A stretch of 64,000 nt of DNA from NCBI GenBank assembly GCA_002368155.1, contig AP018180.1, forward strand, positions 8,247,686 through 8,311,685, written 5' to 3'. The position numbers were made by a program, and so were the translations under genes. A model generated the notes under the pieces. It was not told where the DNA came from. It made no database searches and saw only the letters and a list, made by a program, of their open reading frames with translations. This document shows, one piece after another, positions 9,628 through 18,079 of this stretch (within the stretch, counting starts at the first letter, position 1; each line of letters begins with the position of its first letter). Origin of the DNA: Nostoc carneum NIES-2107. GTDB taxonomy: Bacteria; Cyanobacteriota; Cyanobacteriia; Cyanobacteriales; Nostocaceae.

Positions 9628-9666
9628 TGATGCGTTAGGCGAAATGCTTAACGCATCATAATTTTT
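9628..9666 (+). terminator. Intrinsic terminator after the J-domain gene
   Basis: The arms TGATGCGTTA and TAACGCATCA pair perfectly over 10 bp around an 11-nt loop, followed by TAATTTTT. It lies 57 bases after the stop. Confidence 0.65.
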
Positions 9667-9815
9667 GCAATTATTAGAATGATATTCATCGCTATAAAAT
9701 CAGATTTTTTCAGATTTTATATAAATTGTATTAACACACTTTCTTGGTGCATTATATGAATCTCTGTATTCAGGTAATTTTATTTAGATAAACCTCGTCC
9801 ATTTAGAAACCTGGA

Positions 9816-9870
9816 GTAGTGCGGGCATCTTGCCCGCTACGAAGAGTAGGGAGCAAGATGCTCCCACTAC
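9816..9870. repeat. Head-to-head pair of REP-like palindromes
   Basis: Two hairpins lie side by side: GCGGGCA-TCT-TGCCCGC within 9816-9840 and GGGAGCA-AGA-TGCTCCC within 9846-9870. The reverse complement of the second matches the first at most positions (GTAGTG..GCATCTTGC), so the pair is an inverted duplication of one unit, as in bacterial interspersed mosaic elements. Confidence 0.75.
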
Positions 9871-10127
9871 TTTTAAAACTATGGTTCTCAAAATAGATGT
9901 GGTTTACTTATCTGGTTTATCTCAATCATGTCGGCGTTTATCAGCGGTTATCGGCAGTTAGTCATTGATTATTTGAAATTTTTACATAAGTCTGTAGTAT
10001 TATATTTTTAGGCAAATTTTCTGTTTTTAAATTACAGTAAACTCCAACACAATCACCCTAATAGGTAAAAGTTACTTTGGGTAAATAATCCCTGAATGTG
10101 ATAGTTAGGGAATAATAAGTTTTATTT

Positions 10128-10388
10128 ATGTCAAATTCTCCAATAAGTATAACCGTCAAGTTATTTGCTGCTTATCAAGAAGCTTATGGGACATCAGAAC
10201 TGGTATTAGAATTTCCCAACGGTACACCGGTAAAAGCAGTATGCGATCGCTTAATTAGCGATCGTCCAGAACTAAAACAATTTCGAGATATCACCCGCTA
10301 TGGGATTAATCTTATATTTGTGGAACCAGATACCCCTCTGCAAAATGGTGATGAAGTAGTCTTAATTCCCCCAGTTAGCGGTGGTTAA
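10128..10388 (+). CDS. moaD: MoaD/ThiS-family sulfur carrier
   Basis: This 86-residue beta-grasp protein ends in PVSGG, the C-terminal di-glycine that is adenylated and converted to a thiocarboxylate. The length and the LIPPVSGG tail fit MoaD, the small subunit of molybdopterin synthase, better than ThiS, which is nearer 65 residues. No moaE or other molybdopterin gene lies beside it in this window, so the pathway assignment rests on the protein alone. Confidence 0.85.
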   Translation: MSNSPISITVKLFAAYQEAYGTSELVLEFPNGTPVKAVCDRLISDRPELKQFRDITRYGINLIFVEPDTPLQNGDEVVLIPPVSGG

Positions 10389-10531
10389 GGACTGGGGATT
10401 GGGGATTTGGGATTGGGGACTTGGTAAGGCAGTGGGGCAGGGAGCAGGGAGCAGGGGGGAAATTATTAATTTCAATTACCCATTACCCATTACCCATTAC
10501 CCATTACCAAATGACAAATGACAAATGACAA
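10389..10531. repeat. Heptamer repeat block running into the next start codon
   Basis: GGGGATT-type units are followed by ATTACCC units and then by ATGACAA heptamers at 10511, 10518 and 10525. The last heptamer provides the start codon of the next gene. Confidence 0.88.
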
Positions 10532-10947
10532 ATAACCAAAACAAACCAATTGTTTGGGTGCATGGAGACTGTCTGAGTCCCTACAATCCTGCACTGCAAA
10601 AATACCCGGATGTGCCAGCTATTTGGGTTTGGGACGACGCTTTAATAGAAGAATGGCAACTCAGCCTCAAACGCCTCACCTTTATCTACGAATGCTTGCT
10701 AGAGTTACCTGTAGAAATTCGTCGTGGCAATGTTGCTCAAGAAATTTTAACCTTCGCCCAAGAGCATAATGCCAATTTAGTTGTGACAGTCACCAGTCCC
10801 AGTCCCAACTTTACTGATATCTGCAAGTTGGTGAAATCGTCTTTAGTGATAGAAGTGCTAGAGGTAGAACCATTTTTTGATTACGACGGCTATATTGACC
10901 TGAAGCGCTTCTCACGCTACTGGAAAGTCGCCCAGAAGTATGTTTGA
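10525..10947 (+). CDS. Short protein resembling the N-terminal domain of DNA photolyase
   Basis: This 140-residue protein has an alpha/beta pattern like the antenna-binding domain of photolyases: IVWVHGDCL..NPAL, then AIWVWDDALIEEWQLSLKRL and VEIRRGNV. It lacks the FAD-binding catalytic region entirely, so it cannot be a working photolyase. It may be a stand-alone domain with another role; the similarity is from memory of the family pattern. Its ATG is the third of three ATGACAA heptamers; the first two open five-codon frames (MTNDK) and the first of these stops by overlapping the true start as ATGA. Confidence 0.6.
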   Translation: MTNNQNKPIVWVHGDCLSPYNPALQKYPDVPAIWVWDDALIEEWQLSLKRLTFIYECLLELPVEIRRGNVAQEILTFAQEHNANLVVTVTSPSPNFTDICKLVKSSLVIEVLEVEPFFDYDGYIDLKRFSRYWKVAQKYV

Positions 10948-11006
10948 GACTATTGAGCTAAGACAACTAGCTGTGTTTTAAACTGAAACTAAGTTGTAAA
11001 CACTCA

Positions 11007-11255
11007 ATGATGACACAAATCACATTTAAGGTAGAAGCATTTTGGGACTCAGATGCACAAGTCTGGGTTGCAACTAGTGATGATGTGCCTGGATTAGTGA
11101 CAGAAGCTTCTACGATTGAAGTTCTGACGCAAAAGCTGCGAGAAATAATTCCAGACCTGATCATTCTCAACAAAATTGTTCCTCAAGACTATGTAGGTTC
11201 TATCACCTTTGAATTAACCAGTCATCGCCAAGAGTTGATAGAGGTAGCTTCATAG
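11007..11255 (+). CDS. DUF1902 family small protein (HicB-like fold)
   Basis: This 82-residue protein has the partial-RNase H-like pattern of HicB and DUF1902 proteins: ITFKVEAFWDSDAQVWVATS, then DVPGLVTEAST and a helix. HicB-type proteins are usually antitoxins paired with a small HicA toxin. No HicA-sized frame lies on either side, so this is an orphan. A second in-frame ATG at 11010 is equally possible. Confidence 0.7.
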   Translation: MMTQITFKVEAFWDSDAQVWVATSDDVPGLVTEASTIEVLTQKLREIIPDLIILNKIVPQDYVGSITFELTSHRQELIEVAS

Positions 11256-11424
11256 ATGAGTGTATCATTTACTCCTGTGACAAATGTATATTTAATTTTG
11301 CGTTAGTACTTATCTGTGCATCCAAGACTGTAATTTTGTACAACTACTAATTTTGGAACTCACTAGCAGAAATTGCGCGAATAATTAGAAAATAAATGCA
11401 GTTCGTCATGCTTACTACCTGGAA

Positions 11425-12819
11425 ATGCCGACTAAACTTGCTGATGCACAAAATTTGCTTTCTGACCTAATCGCCCGCTACTCATCTCAAGTAGATTATT
11501 TAATGATCCGCCTGGAAGAAGCAGAAGGTACAGACATCTTATTGCGTGGTGATAAAGTAGAAACACTAAGCGAGGGTATCTCCATTGGTGGACATATTCG
11601 CGCTTGTTATAAAGGTGGGTGGGGTCTAAGCTGCTTTAATCAGCTTTCGACAATTACAGCACGGATTGAAGAAGCGATCGCAGCTGCACGGATGGTGGGA
11701 GATGAAGAAACTATACTAGCCCCCATTGAACCGATACAAGCCATATGCAGTCTACCCTTAACCAGGACAGACCCGCGCAAAATTTCTCTAATTCAGAAAA
11801 AAGAATTGTGCGATCGCTATTCTGAGTTACTCAAAAGTGTTGATCCCCGGATTAGTACTACCTCGGTACGCTACGGTGATAGTTCCCAAAAAATCATCCT
11901 CGCTAGTTCAGAAGGGACATTTATTGAGCAGTCTTGGGTGGATATGGAAATGCGCTTCGCCGCCACTGCGAGAAACGGCGAAACTGTACAAACAGGAAGA
12001 GAAACTACTGGTTCTCGCAAAGGCTATGAAGACTTAACCAATTTAGACGCACAAGTTAAGAATGCAGCCGAAAGAGCGATCGCAGCCTTATCTCTACCTT
12101 CAGTTAAAGGCAATACTTATACCGTAGTCATTGACCCCATCCTAACAGGGTTGTTTGTTCATGAAGCTTTTGGGCATCTCTCGGAAGCAGATATGGCTTA
12201 CGAAAACCCCGATTTATTGGAAGTCATGACAATCGGACGGCGATTTGGCCCAGAAGAACTACAAATTTTTGATGGTGCTGCGCCTCCAGGACATCGTGGT
12301 AGTTATTTTTACGATGATGAAGGTACACCAGCCACCACCACCCAACTCATTAAAGATGGGGTTTTGGTAGGAAGATTACATTCTCGTGAAACTGCAGGCA
12401 AATTAGAGGAGCCACCTACAGGCAATGCACGTTGTCTCAATTATCACTTTATGCCGATTGTGCGGATGACAAACACCTGGATTGAGCGGGGTACAACACC
12501 AGTTGCAGACTTATTTAGCCATATTAAAGAAGGAGTATACGCCCGTAATTGGCTAGGTGGCATGACAAATGGCGAAATGTTTACCTTTAGTGCTGGTGAA
12601 GCATGGATGATTAGAAATGGCAAAATTGCTGAACCTGTGCGTGATGTCACACTTTCAGGTAACGTTTTCCAAACTTTAGCTGATATTGAAGCCATTGGTG
12701 ATGACTTTTACTGGGATGAATCTGGAGGTTGTGGTAAAGGTGGACAAAATGGCTTACCTGTAGGTTGTGGTGGCCCAAGTCTACGAATTCGGGATGTAGT
12801 TGTTGGAGGCGAAGCTTAA
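11425..12819 (+). CDS. tldD: TldD-family metalloprotease
   Basis: This 464-residue protein carries the TldD zinc motif HEAFGH in LFVHEAFGHLSEAD and the conserved GNARCLNYHFMPIVRMTNT and GGMTNGEMFTFSAGEAWMI regions. TldD works with TldE/PmbA as a heterodimeric peptidase. The pmbA partner often sits next to tldD in cyanobacteria, but the gene downstream here is unrelated, so the partner must be elsewhere. The length is normal for the family. Confidence 0.92.
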   Translation: MPTKLADAQNLLSDLIARYSSQVDYLMIRLEEAEGTDILLRGDKVETLSEGISIGGHIRACYKGGWGLSCFNQLSTITARIEEAIAAARMVGDEETILAPIEPIQAICSLPLTRTDPRKISLIQKKELCDRYSELLKSVDPRISTTSVRYGDSSQKIILASSEGTFIEQSWVDMEMRFAATARNGETVQTGRETTGSRKGYEDLTNLDAQVKNAAERAIAALSLPSVKGNTYTVVIDPILTGLFVHEAFGHLSEADMAYENPDLLEVMTIGRRFGPEELQIFDGAAPPGHRGSYFYDDEGTPATTTQLIKDGVLVGRLHSRETAGKLEEPPTGNARCLNYHFMPIVRMTNTWIERGTTPVADLFSHIKEGVYARNWLGGMTNGEMFTFSAGEAWMIRNGKIAEPVRDVTLSGNVFQTLADIEAIGDDFYWDESGGCGKGGQNGLPVGCGGPSLRIRDVVVGGEA

Positions 12820-13167
12820 AAAATTAATAATTTGTAATTAATAATTCAGTTTAAAACTTACCATTTTAATTACGAATTACGAATTATAAATTGCGAATTA
12901 AAAGCATATTTACCTGCACCAATTAGTAAGCTCTAAGCTATGCTTTTAAGGATAGGGCAAACACATCTCATTTTTAGCTGTTCTCACCATTCAGAACAGT
13001 TTGCATGATTTTCATGACATGGTATTCATGGAAATTTTTTGACATTGGTCATGCTTTGCGTAAATCCTGTTAAGTTTTGATTGGCATCAACTAACAGAGG
13101 GGAATTTTACAATCAAAACGCTTTTGTTCTGTTGTTAAACAGCATTTAGCGTGAGAGGTATTTAATC
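12820..13167. other. Intergenic region after tldD
   Basis: No gene is seen in 348 bases. It contains degenerate AATTACG-type repeats at about 12824-12900 and a hairpin with arms CTGTTCT and AGAACAG at 12978-12999 that is followed by TTTGC. The right end provides the GAGAGG ribosome site for the next gene. Confidence 0.6.
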
Positions 13168-14571
13168 GTGGATAACGCTTCCAAGACGCAAAGCAACGCC
13201 AGTATTCCCCTATTGAGCAGATTAAGTTTAAGAGTTACACAAAAAAGAATTGTATTTACTAGCTTAATTTTATTTTTGGCTGGCATCAGTTTGGGTAGTT
13301 TCTGGTTTTACAACAGATATAAAGTTGCCAGTAAAATGGTAGCCAAACTCCAAGAATTATCTAATGCTGAGTATCCAGCAAATCCAGCATTATTGAGCAA
13401 AAACTATCAAAGATATTCTAACCGCAAGTTAACTATTATCAAGAGAGATGATACTCACTTCGATTTTGTACTAGAACCAAAAAACAAAACCACAGCGAAG
13501 ATAGTCATTAAAAATATTGACCTAAAACTCTTAGTACCCAAGACCCCAGAATGGCTCAAAAAAGATAAAGATTTAGCATTAATTACCTTAATTGAGCGTG
13601 AATGGAACCGACAACAGGTAACTTTTCCTGCTAACTCAGAAAATATCGAAATCAGCGGTGGTGATGGTTTTGAACAACAAAACCTCACTGAAATTGCCTT
13701 AACGAACAATTGCTTAAATGCTGGTTTTTGGGAGATTGCCCTTTTCACTAAAGAAGATAGCAATAAAACCCTTTACTATCAAGGTTGGTTTGATTTTCCC
13801 ATAGGGCATTATAAAAATATATTTGAAAATGCCAATAAAATTTCTTATTGGGATTATTGGTGGAGATTAGAACATTGGCAAGAACCAAGCGGTGCAATTA
13901 TTAAGAATAACCTACTCAGAAATGTAATTGATGAAAAGGTAACCTTAACTAATTTTCCACTGGATGAAAAGATCATATCATTGGGAGAACAGAGTAGAAA
14001 AGTACGCACGACACTCACAAAAAACCTCACCACTTGGAGAGATTTTTATAGCAGCCAGCAAGAAATTCAATTTGCAACTTTTCGTACCCCAGGATTTTAT
14101 CAGCCAGAACAATCTTGGAATACTCAGTACTGGAGAATCGGTAAATTTGAAAAAGCAACATTGCGGAATATTAAGCCGATTAATAGCCAGTCAACTTTAC
14201 AAGAAATCGAGTTACTGTTTAGTGATACGAAGACAGGTGAAAAAAATAGATTGTTTATTGGCGGTGTGAACTTCAAAGATTTGCCAAAGTTAGCAATATC
14301 AGATTATCCTAAAGGCTTATCTATGCCATTGGGTATCAGCTTACCTCCATTTTTCCAAAGCTACGAAGATTTGCAAAAGAATCATCCAGATAAAAGTCCC
14401 TTCTTTAGCTTTTTGGTTGATTCTCAAAATAGATGGATTAATCATCATCAATTAGGGGTTGATGGTTCAATTATGCATCTGGATAAAGATAACCCCAATC
14501 TCTTGCATCTTTATTTACTTTCCTATGAAAGGAATAGCTTAATTGCACACTTTCTCGTCAATCTGGAATAA
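13168..14571 (+). CDS. Membrane-anchored protein of unknown function
   Basis: I do not recognise this 467-residue protein. It starts with GTG, chosen because GAGAGG lies 9 bases upstream. A basic N terminus (residues 1-28) is followed by one membrane helix at about 29-50 (TSLILFLAGISLGSFWF), so most of it is probably periplasmic. The body is rich in Trp, Tyr and Asn, with segments such as YYQGWFDFPIGHY, SYWDYWWRLEHW and TRTPGFYQPEQSWN-like aromatic stretches. No repeats or cysteine pairs stand out. A clear terminator follows, so it is probably transcribed alone. Confidence 0.75.
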   Translation: MDNASKTQSNASIPLLSRLSLRVTQKRIVFTSLILFLAGISLGSFWFYNRYKVASKMVAKLQELSNAEYPANPALLSKNYQRYSNRKLTIIKRDDTHFDFVLEPKNKTTAKIVIKNIDLKLLVPKTPEWLKKDKDLALITLIEREWNRQQVTFPANSENIEISGGDGFEQQNLTEIALTNNCLNAGFWEIALFTKEDSNKTLYYQGWFDFPIGHYKNIFENANKISYWDYWWRLEHWQEPSGAIIKNNLLRNVIDEKVTLTNFPLDEKIISLGEQSRKVRTTLTKNLTTWRDFYSSQQEIQFATFRTPGFYQPEQSWNTQYWRIGKFEKATLRNIKPINSQSTLQEIELLFSDTKTGEKNRLFIGGVNFKDLPKLAISDYPKGLSMPLGISLPPFFQSYEDLQKNHPDKSPFFSFLVDSQNRWINHHQLGVDGSIMHLDKDNPNLLHLYLLSYERNSLIAHFLVNLE

Positions 14572-14588
14572 ATGTTGCATAACTAATA

Positions 14589-14626
14589 AGATAGCCGAAT
14601 TATTTAATAATTCGGCTATCTACTGC
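14589..14626 (+). terminator. Strong intrinsic terminator
   Basis: The arms GATAGCCGAATTATT and AATAATTCGGCTATC flank a single central base, followed by TACTGCTTTT. It starts 17 bases after the stop of the membrane-anchored protein and could also act on the opposite strand. Confidence 0.8.
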
Positions 14627-14679
14627 TTTTATAAAAAATTCTGAGTTTACTCAAATTTCAGGCAACAACTGATAGTGAC

Positions 14680-15006
14680 TTAGTCTAATTTTACTTGCTT
14701 TACTAAAGCTATCCACATATCAGATGGATTTGAGTAATAATCAATTTCTTCAACTTGATATTGATAAGGTTGACAGCCAGATTGTACCAAAATGTAATCG
14801 CTGGGTTTAATACCTTTTCCTGTACCAGTCATGTAACCTGCTAAGCCTCCGTGTAATGGATCGAATACATAGTCTCTACCACGGACTAGTTGGCTATAAT
14901 CATGTATTTTATGCTTTTGTTTTGATTCATTTAATATAACAAGCATTGGTAAGAACCCACTTACTAAACTGAAGCTGAAATTAAGACCTGTTTTAATAAG
15001 AGACAT
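14680..15006 (-). CDS. Small conserved-looking protein of unknown function
   Basis: This 108-residue protein begins with a hydrophobic stretch (residues 5-25, GLNFSFSLVSGFLPMLVIL) that could be a membrane anchor or uncleaved signal. A small domain follows with the segments VRGRDYVFDPLHGGLAGYMT and DYILVQSGCQPYQYQVEEID. A GGAGA ribosome site lies at good distance before the ATG, which supports a real gene. I do not recognise the family. It stands alone, with a long empty region upstream. Confidence 0.65.
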   Translation of the reverse strand: MSLIKTGLNFSFSLVSGFLPMLVILNESKQKHKIHDYSQLVRGRDYVFDPLHGGLAGYMTGTGKGIKPSDYILVQSGCQPYQYQVEEIDYYSNPSDMWIALVKQVKLD

Positions 15007-15655
15007 AGTGAGTTCTCCGCAAGGTTACTTTGATAACGAGGGTCGTAACAAGGTTTTAGAACACTAAGCCGAGAGAAGATTGTGTATGAAATCTAATTAG
15101 GGAATAACCTTGAAATTTACTGAATTACAAACAAAACAATATACTATAAGGGCAGCAATTACCCCATATAGTTTAGGTAGTCATGTTTATTTTTTTTGGA
15201 TAAACCTTAAACTCTAATTCAGCTAAGGAATATCTAACCCAAGTTTTATCTGCACCCTATAAAAATGTAAACTAAAAAACAATTAGCATTTTTTTAACAA
15301 GGTAAAAAATAATTCTATATTATTATTTAGAATTATTTTTCTCAAAAGTAAATCAGGGCATATATTTTAACTTGTCACAATATACACTATTTGTGATACT
15401 GAAGCTCCATAAATCATGGCAACCGGAAGTATCCAATCTGTAACTAGCTAAGTATCTACCCTCAATATAGAATGCGCTCTTAATAAATAGTCTACATTAA
15501 TAGTAATCTCGCCGTCTACTGTAAAATTACGAAGATATTGTGTGGATTTGATTGATATTTAAGTTTCTTATGTAGGATATTGGACTATTAATTAATCTAC
15601 CAGTATCGAATATTTTGCACTAGCGATCGCATGTATTTTAAACAACAAAAATCTT
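15007..15655. other. AT-rich region without genes
   Basis: I see no gene in 649 bases. The sequence is strongly AT-rich and has no long frame, clear hairpin or tandem repeat. Part of it must serve as the promoter for the small gene to its left. Confidence 0.55.
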
Positions 15656-16252
15656 CTATTTAGCGCTGTTTGCTTTCAGTGCTTCATCTACGTGCTTCAG
15701 TAATCCTTCTATAGAAGATGAGTTATCTAATACATAATCAGCTGCAGCCATTTTTTCTTGAAGGGGCATTTGGCTTAGTATTCTGGCTTGCGCTTGTTCC
15801 TCAGTTAAGTGGTTTCTTTGTATTAATCTTTGCATTTGTTGTGATTCAGCACAATACACTACCCAAATTTCTGTAACTAAATTAGTCATATGAGATTCAA
15901 ACAACAGTGGTATGACTAACACTATTGTTGGTGCAGAGGATTCCGCAATTTCTTGGAGGAAGCGATCGCCTACATACGGATGAATCAAACTCTCTACCCA
16001 ATGGCGTTCCTCTGAAAGATGAAAAATAATTTCGCCTAGCTTTTGGCGGTTCAAGTTACCATCTGGTAGTAAAATCTCTGAACCATAACGTTGAGCGATC
16101 GCACTCAAAATCGGTGAACCTACAGACACCGCATCTCTAGCATAAATATCTGCATCTAATATCGGTAGATTGTAAGCACTAGCTAAGTAATTAGCGACAG
16201 TACTTTTACCTGTAGCAATACCTCCAGTTAAGCCAATAATCCGTTTGTTCAT
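15656..16252 (-). CDS. coaE: Dephospho-CoA kinase
   Basis: This 198-residue P-loop kinase has the Walker A motif GLTGGIATGKST at residues 7-18, followed by ILDADIYARD and the VVIPLLFES-like core (IVLVIPLLFESH). It catalyses the last step of coenzyme A synthesis, ATP-dependent phosphorylation of the 3'-hydroxyl of dephospho-CoA. The length is normal. It is followed on the same strand by no close gene, and lies 121 bases downstream of cobA-hemD with repeats between. Confidence 0.95.
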   Translation of the reverse strand: MNKRIIGLTGGIATGKSTVANYLASAYNLPILDADIYARDAVSVGSPILSAIAQRYGSEILLPDGNLNRQKLGEIIFHLSEERHWVESLIHPYVGDRFLQEIAESSAPTIVLVIPLLFESHMTNLVTEIWVVYCAESQQMQRLIQRNHLTEEQAQARILSQMPLQEKMAAADYVLDNSSSIEGLLKHVDEALKANSAK

Positions 16253-16330
16253 TTGTCATTTATTCATGTTGTTTTGTCGTTTTATCGTGTGGTTTGGTAT
16301 TTGGTGTTTAAGATTGGTATTCTATATCTT

Positions 16331-16382
16331 CCCATTACCAATTACCAATTACCGATTACCTAGTCCCCAATCCCTAATCCCT
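16331..16382. repeat. Heptamer repeats overlapping the end of cobA-hemD
   Basis: ATTACCA units are followed by CCCCAAT/CCCTAAT units. Read on the minus strand the last unit gives AGG-GAT-TAG, so the repeat encodes the last two residues and the stop codon of the CobA-HemD protein. Confidence 0.8.
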
Positions 16383-17954
16383 ATTTTTTGCCCAATTAAT
16401 TAAAGCTTGAGTTAAGCCATCTAAAGTATATTCTTCTGCTTCTACATCTACGCGTCCAATTAAAGCATGACAAGTTTTGGAGGTTTGGGGGCCAATGGAA
16501 GCAATACAGACTCCTGCTAAGATATCCGAGTGATTGGTGAATCTACTACTAATTAGTTGACAGAAAAACTGTACAGTTTTAGAACTGGCAAAAGTAATTA
16601 TATCTACTGAGTGATTTTGCAAAGCTAATTCGGCAGCTTGGGGAATAGTACTAGGACAGCAAGACTGATATGCTGCAACTTCTATGACTTCTGCATTCTT
16701 AGCAGTTAATTCCTTCACTAAAACTTCTCTACCACCGCTTTCTACTCTAGGAAATAACACTTTTTTCCCCGCTAGATTCTCCGGGAAGTTTTCTACTAAA
16801 GAATCTGCGACAAAATTAGGGGGAATAAAATCGGGTTGTAAACCGCGTTGTTTGAGACTTTGGGCAGTTTTTTCGCCAACCACAGCTATTTTAATATTGG
16901 CTAATGTACGTGCATCTTTGCCTTGTGCGGTTAATCTATCAAAAAAGTAGTCTACCCCATTGGTAGAGGTGAGAATTAACCAGTCGAACTGAGGTAAATT
17001 AGCGATCGCATGATCTAAAGCTTCCCAACTGGAAGGGGGGCCAATTTCTAATGTAGGCATTTCAATTACAGTAGCACCTACGGCGGTGAGGCGATCGCAA
17101 AATTGGCTTGACTGTCCAACTGCACGGGTGACTAAAATTGTTTTACCACCAAGAGGAAGCTGAGAGTTACCTGAGATCATAGAAGGGCTGAAAGTTTGGG
17201 CTAAAGTTAAATTCTCTGAAGATATTGTCTCAGGTTGTAAGTAATTGCGTAGCCCCACTACCTCACCAATGACAATCACCACAGGCGAAAGAGATAAGCC
17301 AGCAGTCTGTTCGAGAATATTACCCAGTTGGGCTACCCAAATTTCTTGATTAGGAGTACCAGCCCAGCGAATAATCGCTATCGGTGTCAGACGCGATCGC
17401 CCTTGCTTGATTAGCCGATGTACAATCTCTGCAAGATGCTGTCCACCCATCAATATAACTAAGGTTTCCAGCCGTGACAGTGCTTCCCAATCTAAAGCCT
17501 CTGGTTCATGGGCTGTTAATACCGCAAAACAACGGCTTAAAACTGGATCTGTCAAGGGAATAGCTGCAAGTAAAGGTGCAGCTAAAGCCGAAGAAATTCC
17601 TGGTACTACTGCAAATGCACAGCCAGCAGCTTTCAACGCTTCAATTTCCGCAGTACAGCGTCCAAAAATAAATGGATCGCCTGACTTGAGTCTGACAACT
17701 CGTTTCCCTTGCTGACAGTAGCTAACTAATAACTTGTTAATCTCAGCTTGACTGGTGCTTGGTTTACCGCCACGTTTACCGACATCTACCTTTAAACAAT
17801 CAGGCGGTACACAATGCAACAGTTGTTCATCTACTAGGGCATCGTATACCAACACCTGAGCTTGCTGCAAAAGATTGTAAGCCTTTACCGTGAGGTATGC
17901 CACATCTCCTGGCCCAGCACCGACAAGGTAAACTTTACCCGTTGCATCAATCAT
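16374..17954 (-). CDS. cobA-hemD: Fused uroporphyrinogen-III C-methyltransferase and uroporphyrinogen-III synthase
   Basis: This 526-residue protein joins two tetrapyrrole enzymes. Residues 1-245 are a SUMT methylase: VYLVGAGPGDVAYLT near the N terminus, VVRLKSGDPFIFGR and VVPGISSALAAP bind S-adenosylmethionine and substrate. Residues 270-526 are uroporphyrinogen-III synthase, with ILVTRAVGQSSQF, LILTSTNGVDYFF and ITFASSKTVQFF. The synthase makes uroporphyrinogen III for heme, chlorophyll and bilins; the methylase diverts it to siroheme and cobalamin. Such fusions are known in several bacteria. The last codons and stop come from a heptamer repeat. Confidence 0.93.
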   Translation of the reverse strand: MIDATGKVYLVGAGPGDVAYLTVKAYNLLQQAQVLVYDALVDEQLLHCVPPDCLKVDVGKRGGKPSTSQAEINKLLVSYCQQGKRVVRLKSGDPFIFGRCTAEIEALKAAGCAFAVVPGISSALAAPLLAAIPLTDPVLSRCFAVLTAHEPEALDWEALSRLETLVILMGGQHLAEIVHRLIKQGRSRLTPIAIIRWAGTPNQEIWVAQLGNILEQTAGLSLSPVVIVIGEVVGLRNYLQPETISSENLTLAQTFSPSMISGNSQLPLGGKTILVTRAVGQSSQFCDRLTAVGATVIEMPTLEIGPPSSWEALDHAIANLPQFDWLILTSTNGVDYFFDRLTAQGKDARTLANIKIAVVGEKTAQSLKQRGLQPDFIPPNFVADSLVENFPENLAGKKVLFPRVESGGREVLVKELTAKNAEVIEVAAYQSCCPSTIPQAAELALQNHSVDIITFASSKTVQFFCQLISSRFTNHSDILAGVCIASIGPQTSKTCHALIGRVDVEAEEYTLDGLTQALINWAKNRD

Positions 17955-18079
17955 GGCTGAGATTTTTTACTGATATAATTTCCTTTAAATTACTCTTACA
18001 GATTTTGCAGCTAAATCAACGACGCAATCCCAAAAATCTGGTGTGCAAAATAGTTACACCCAATAATTAATTATGGCAA

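Larger units (their letters stand above)
9572..10127. other. Intergenic region between the J-domain gene and moaD
   Basis: No gene is seen in 556 bases. The stretch holds the terminator at 9628 and a pair of related palindromes at 9816-9870. The rest is AT-rich and probably carries the moaD promoter near its right end. Confidence 0.6.

Noticed and set aside
11007-11425. HicA toxin partner for the DUF1902 gene
   Set aside because: No frame of HicA size or pattern lies on either side.
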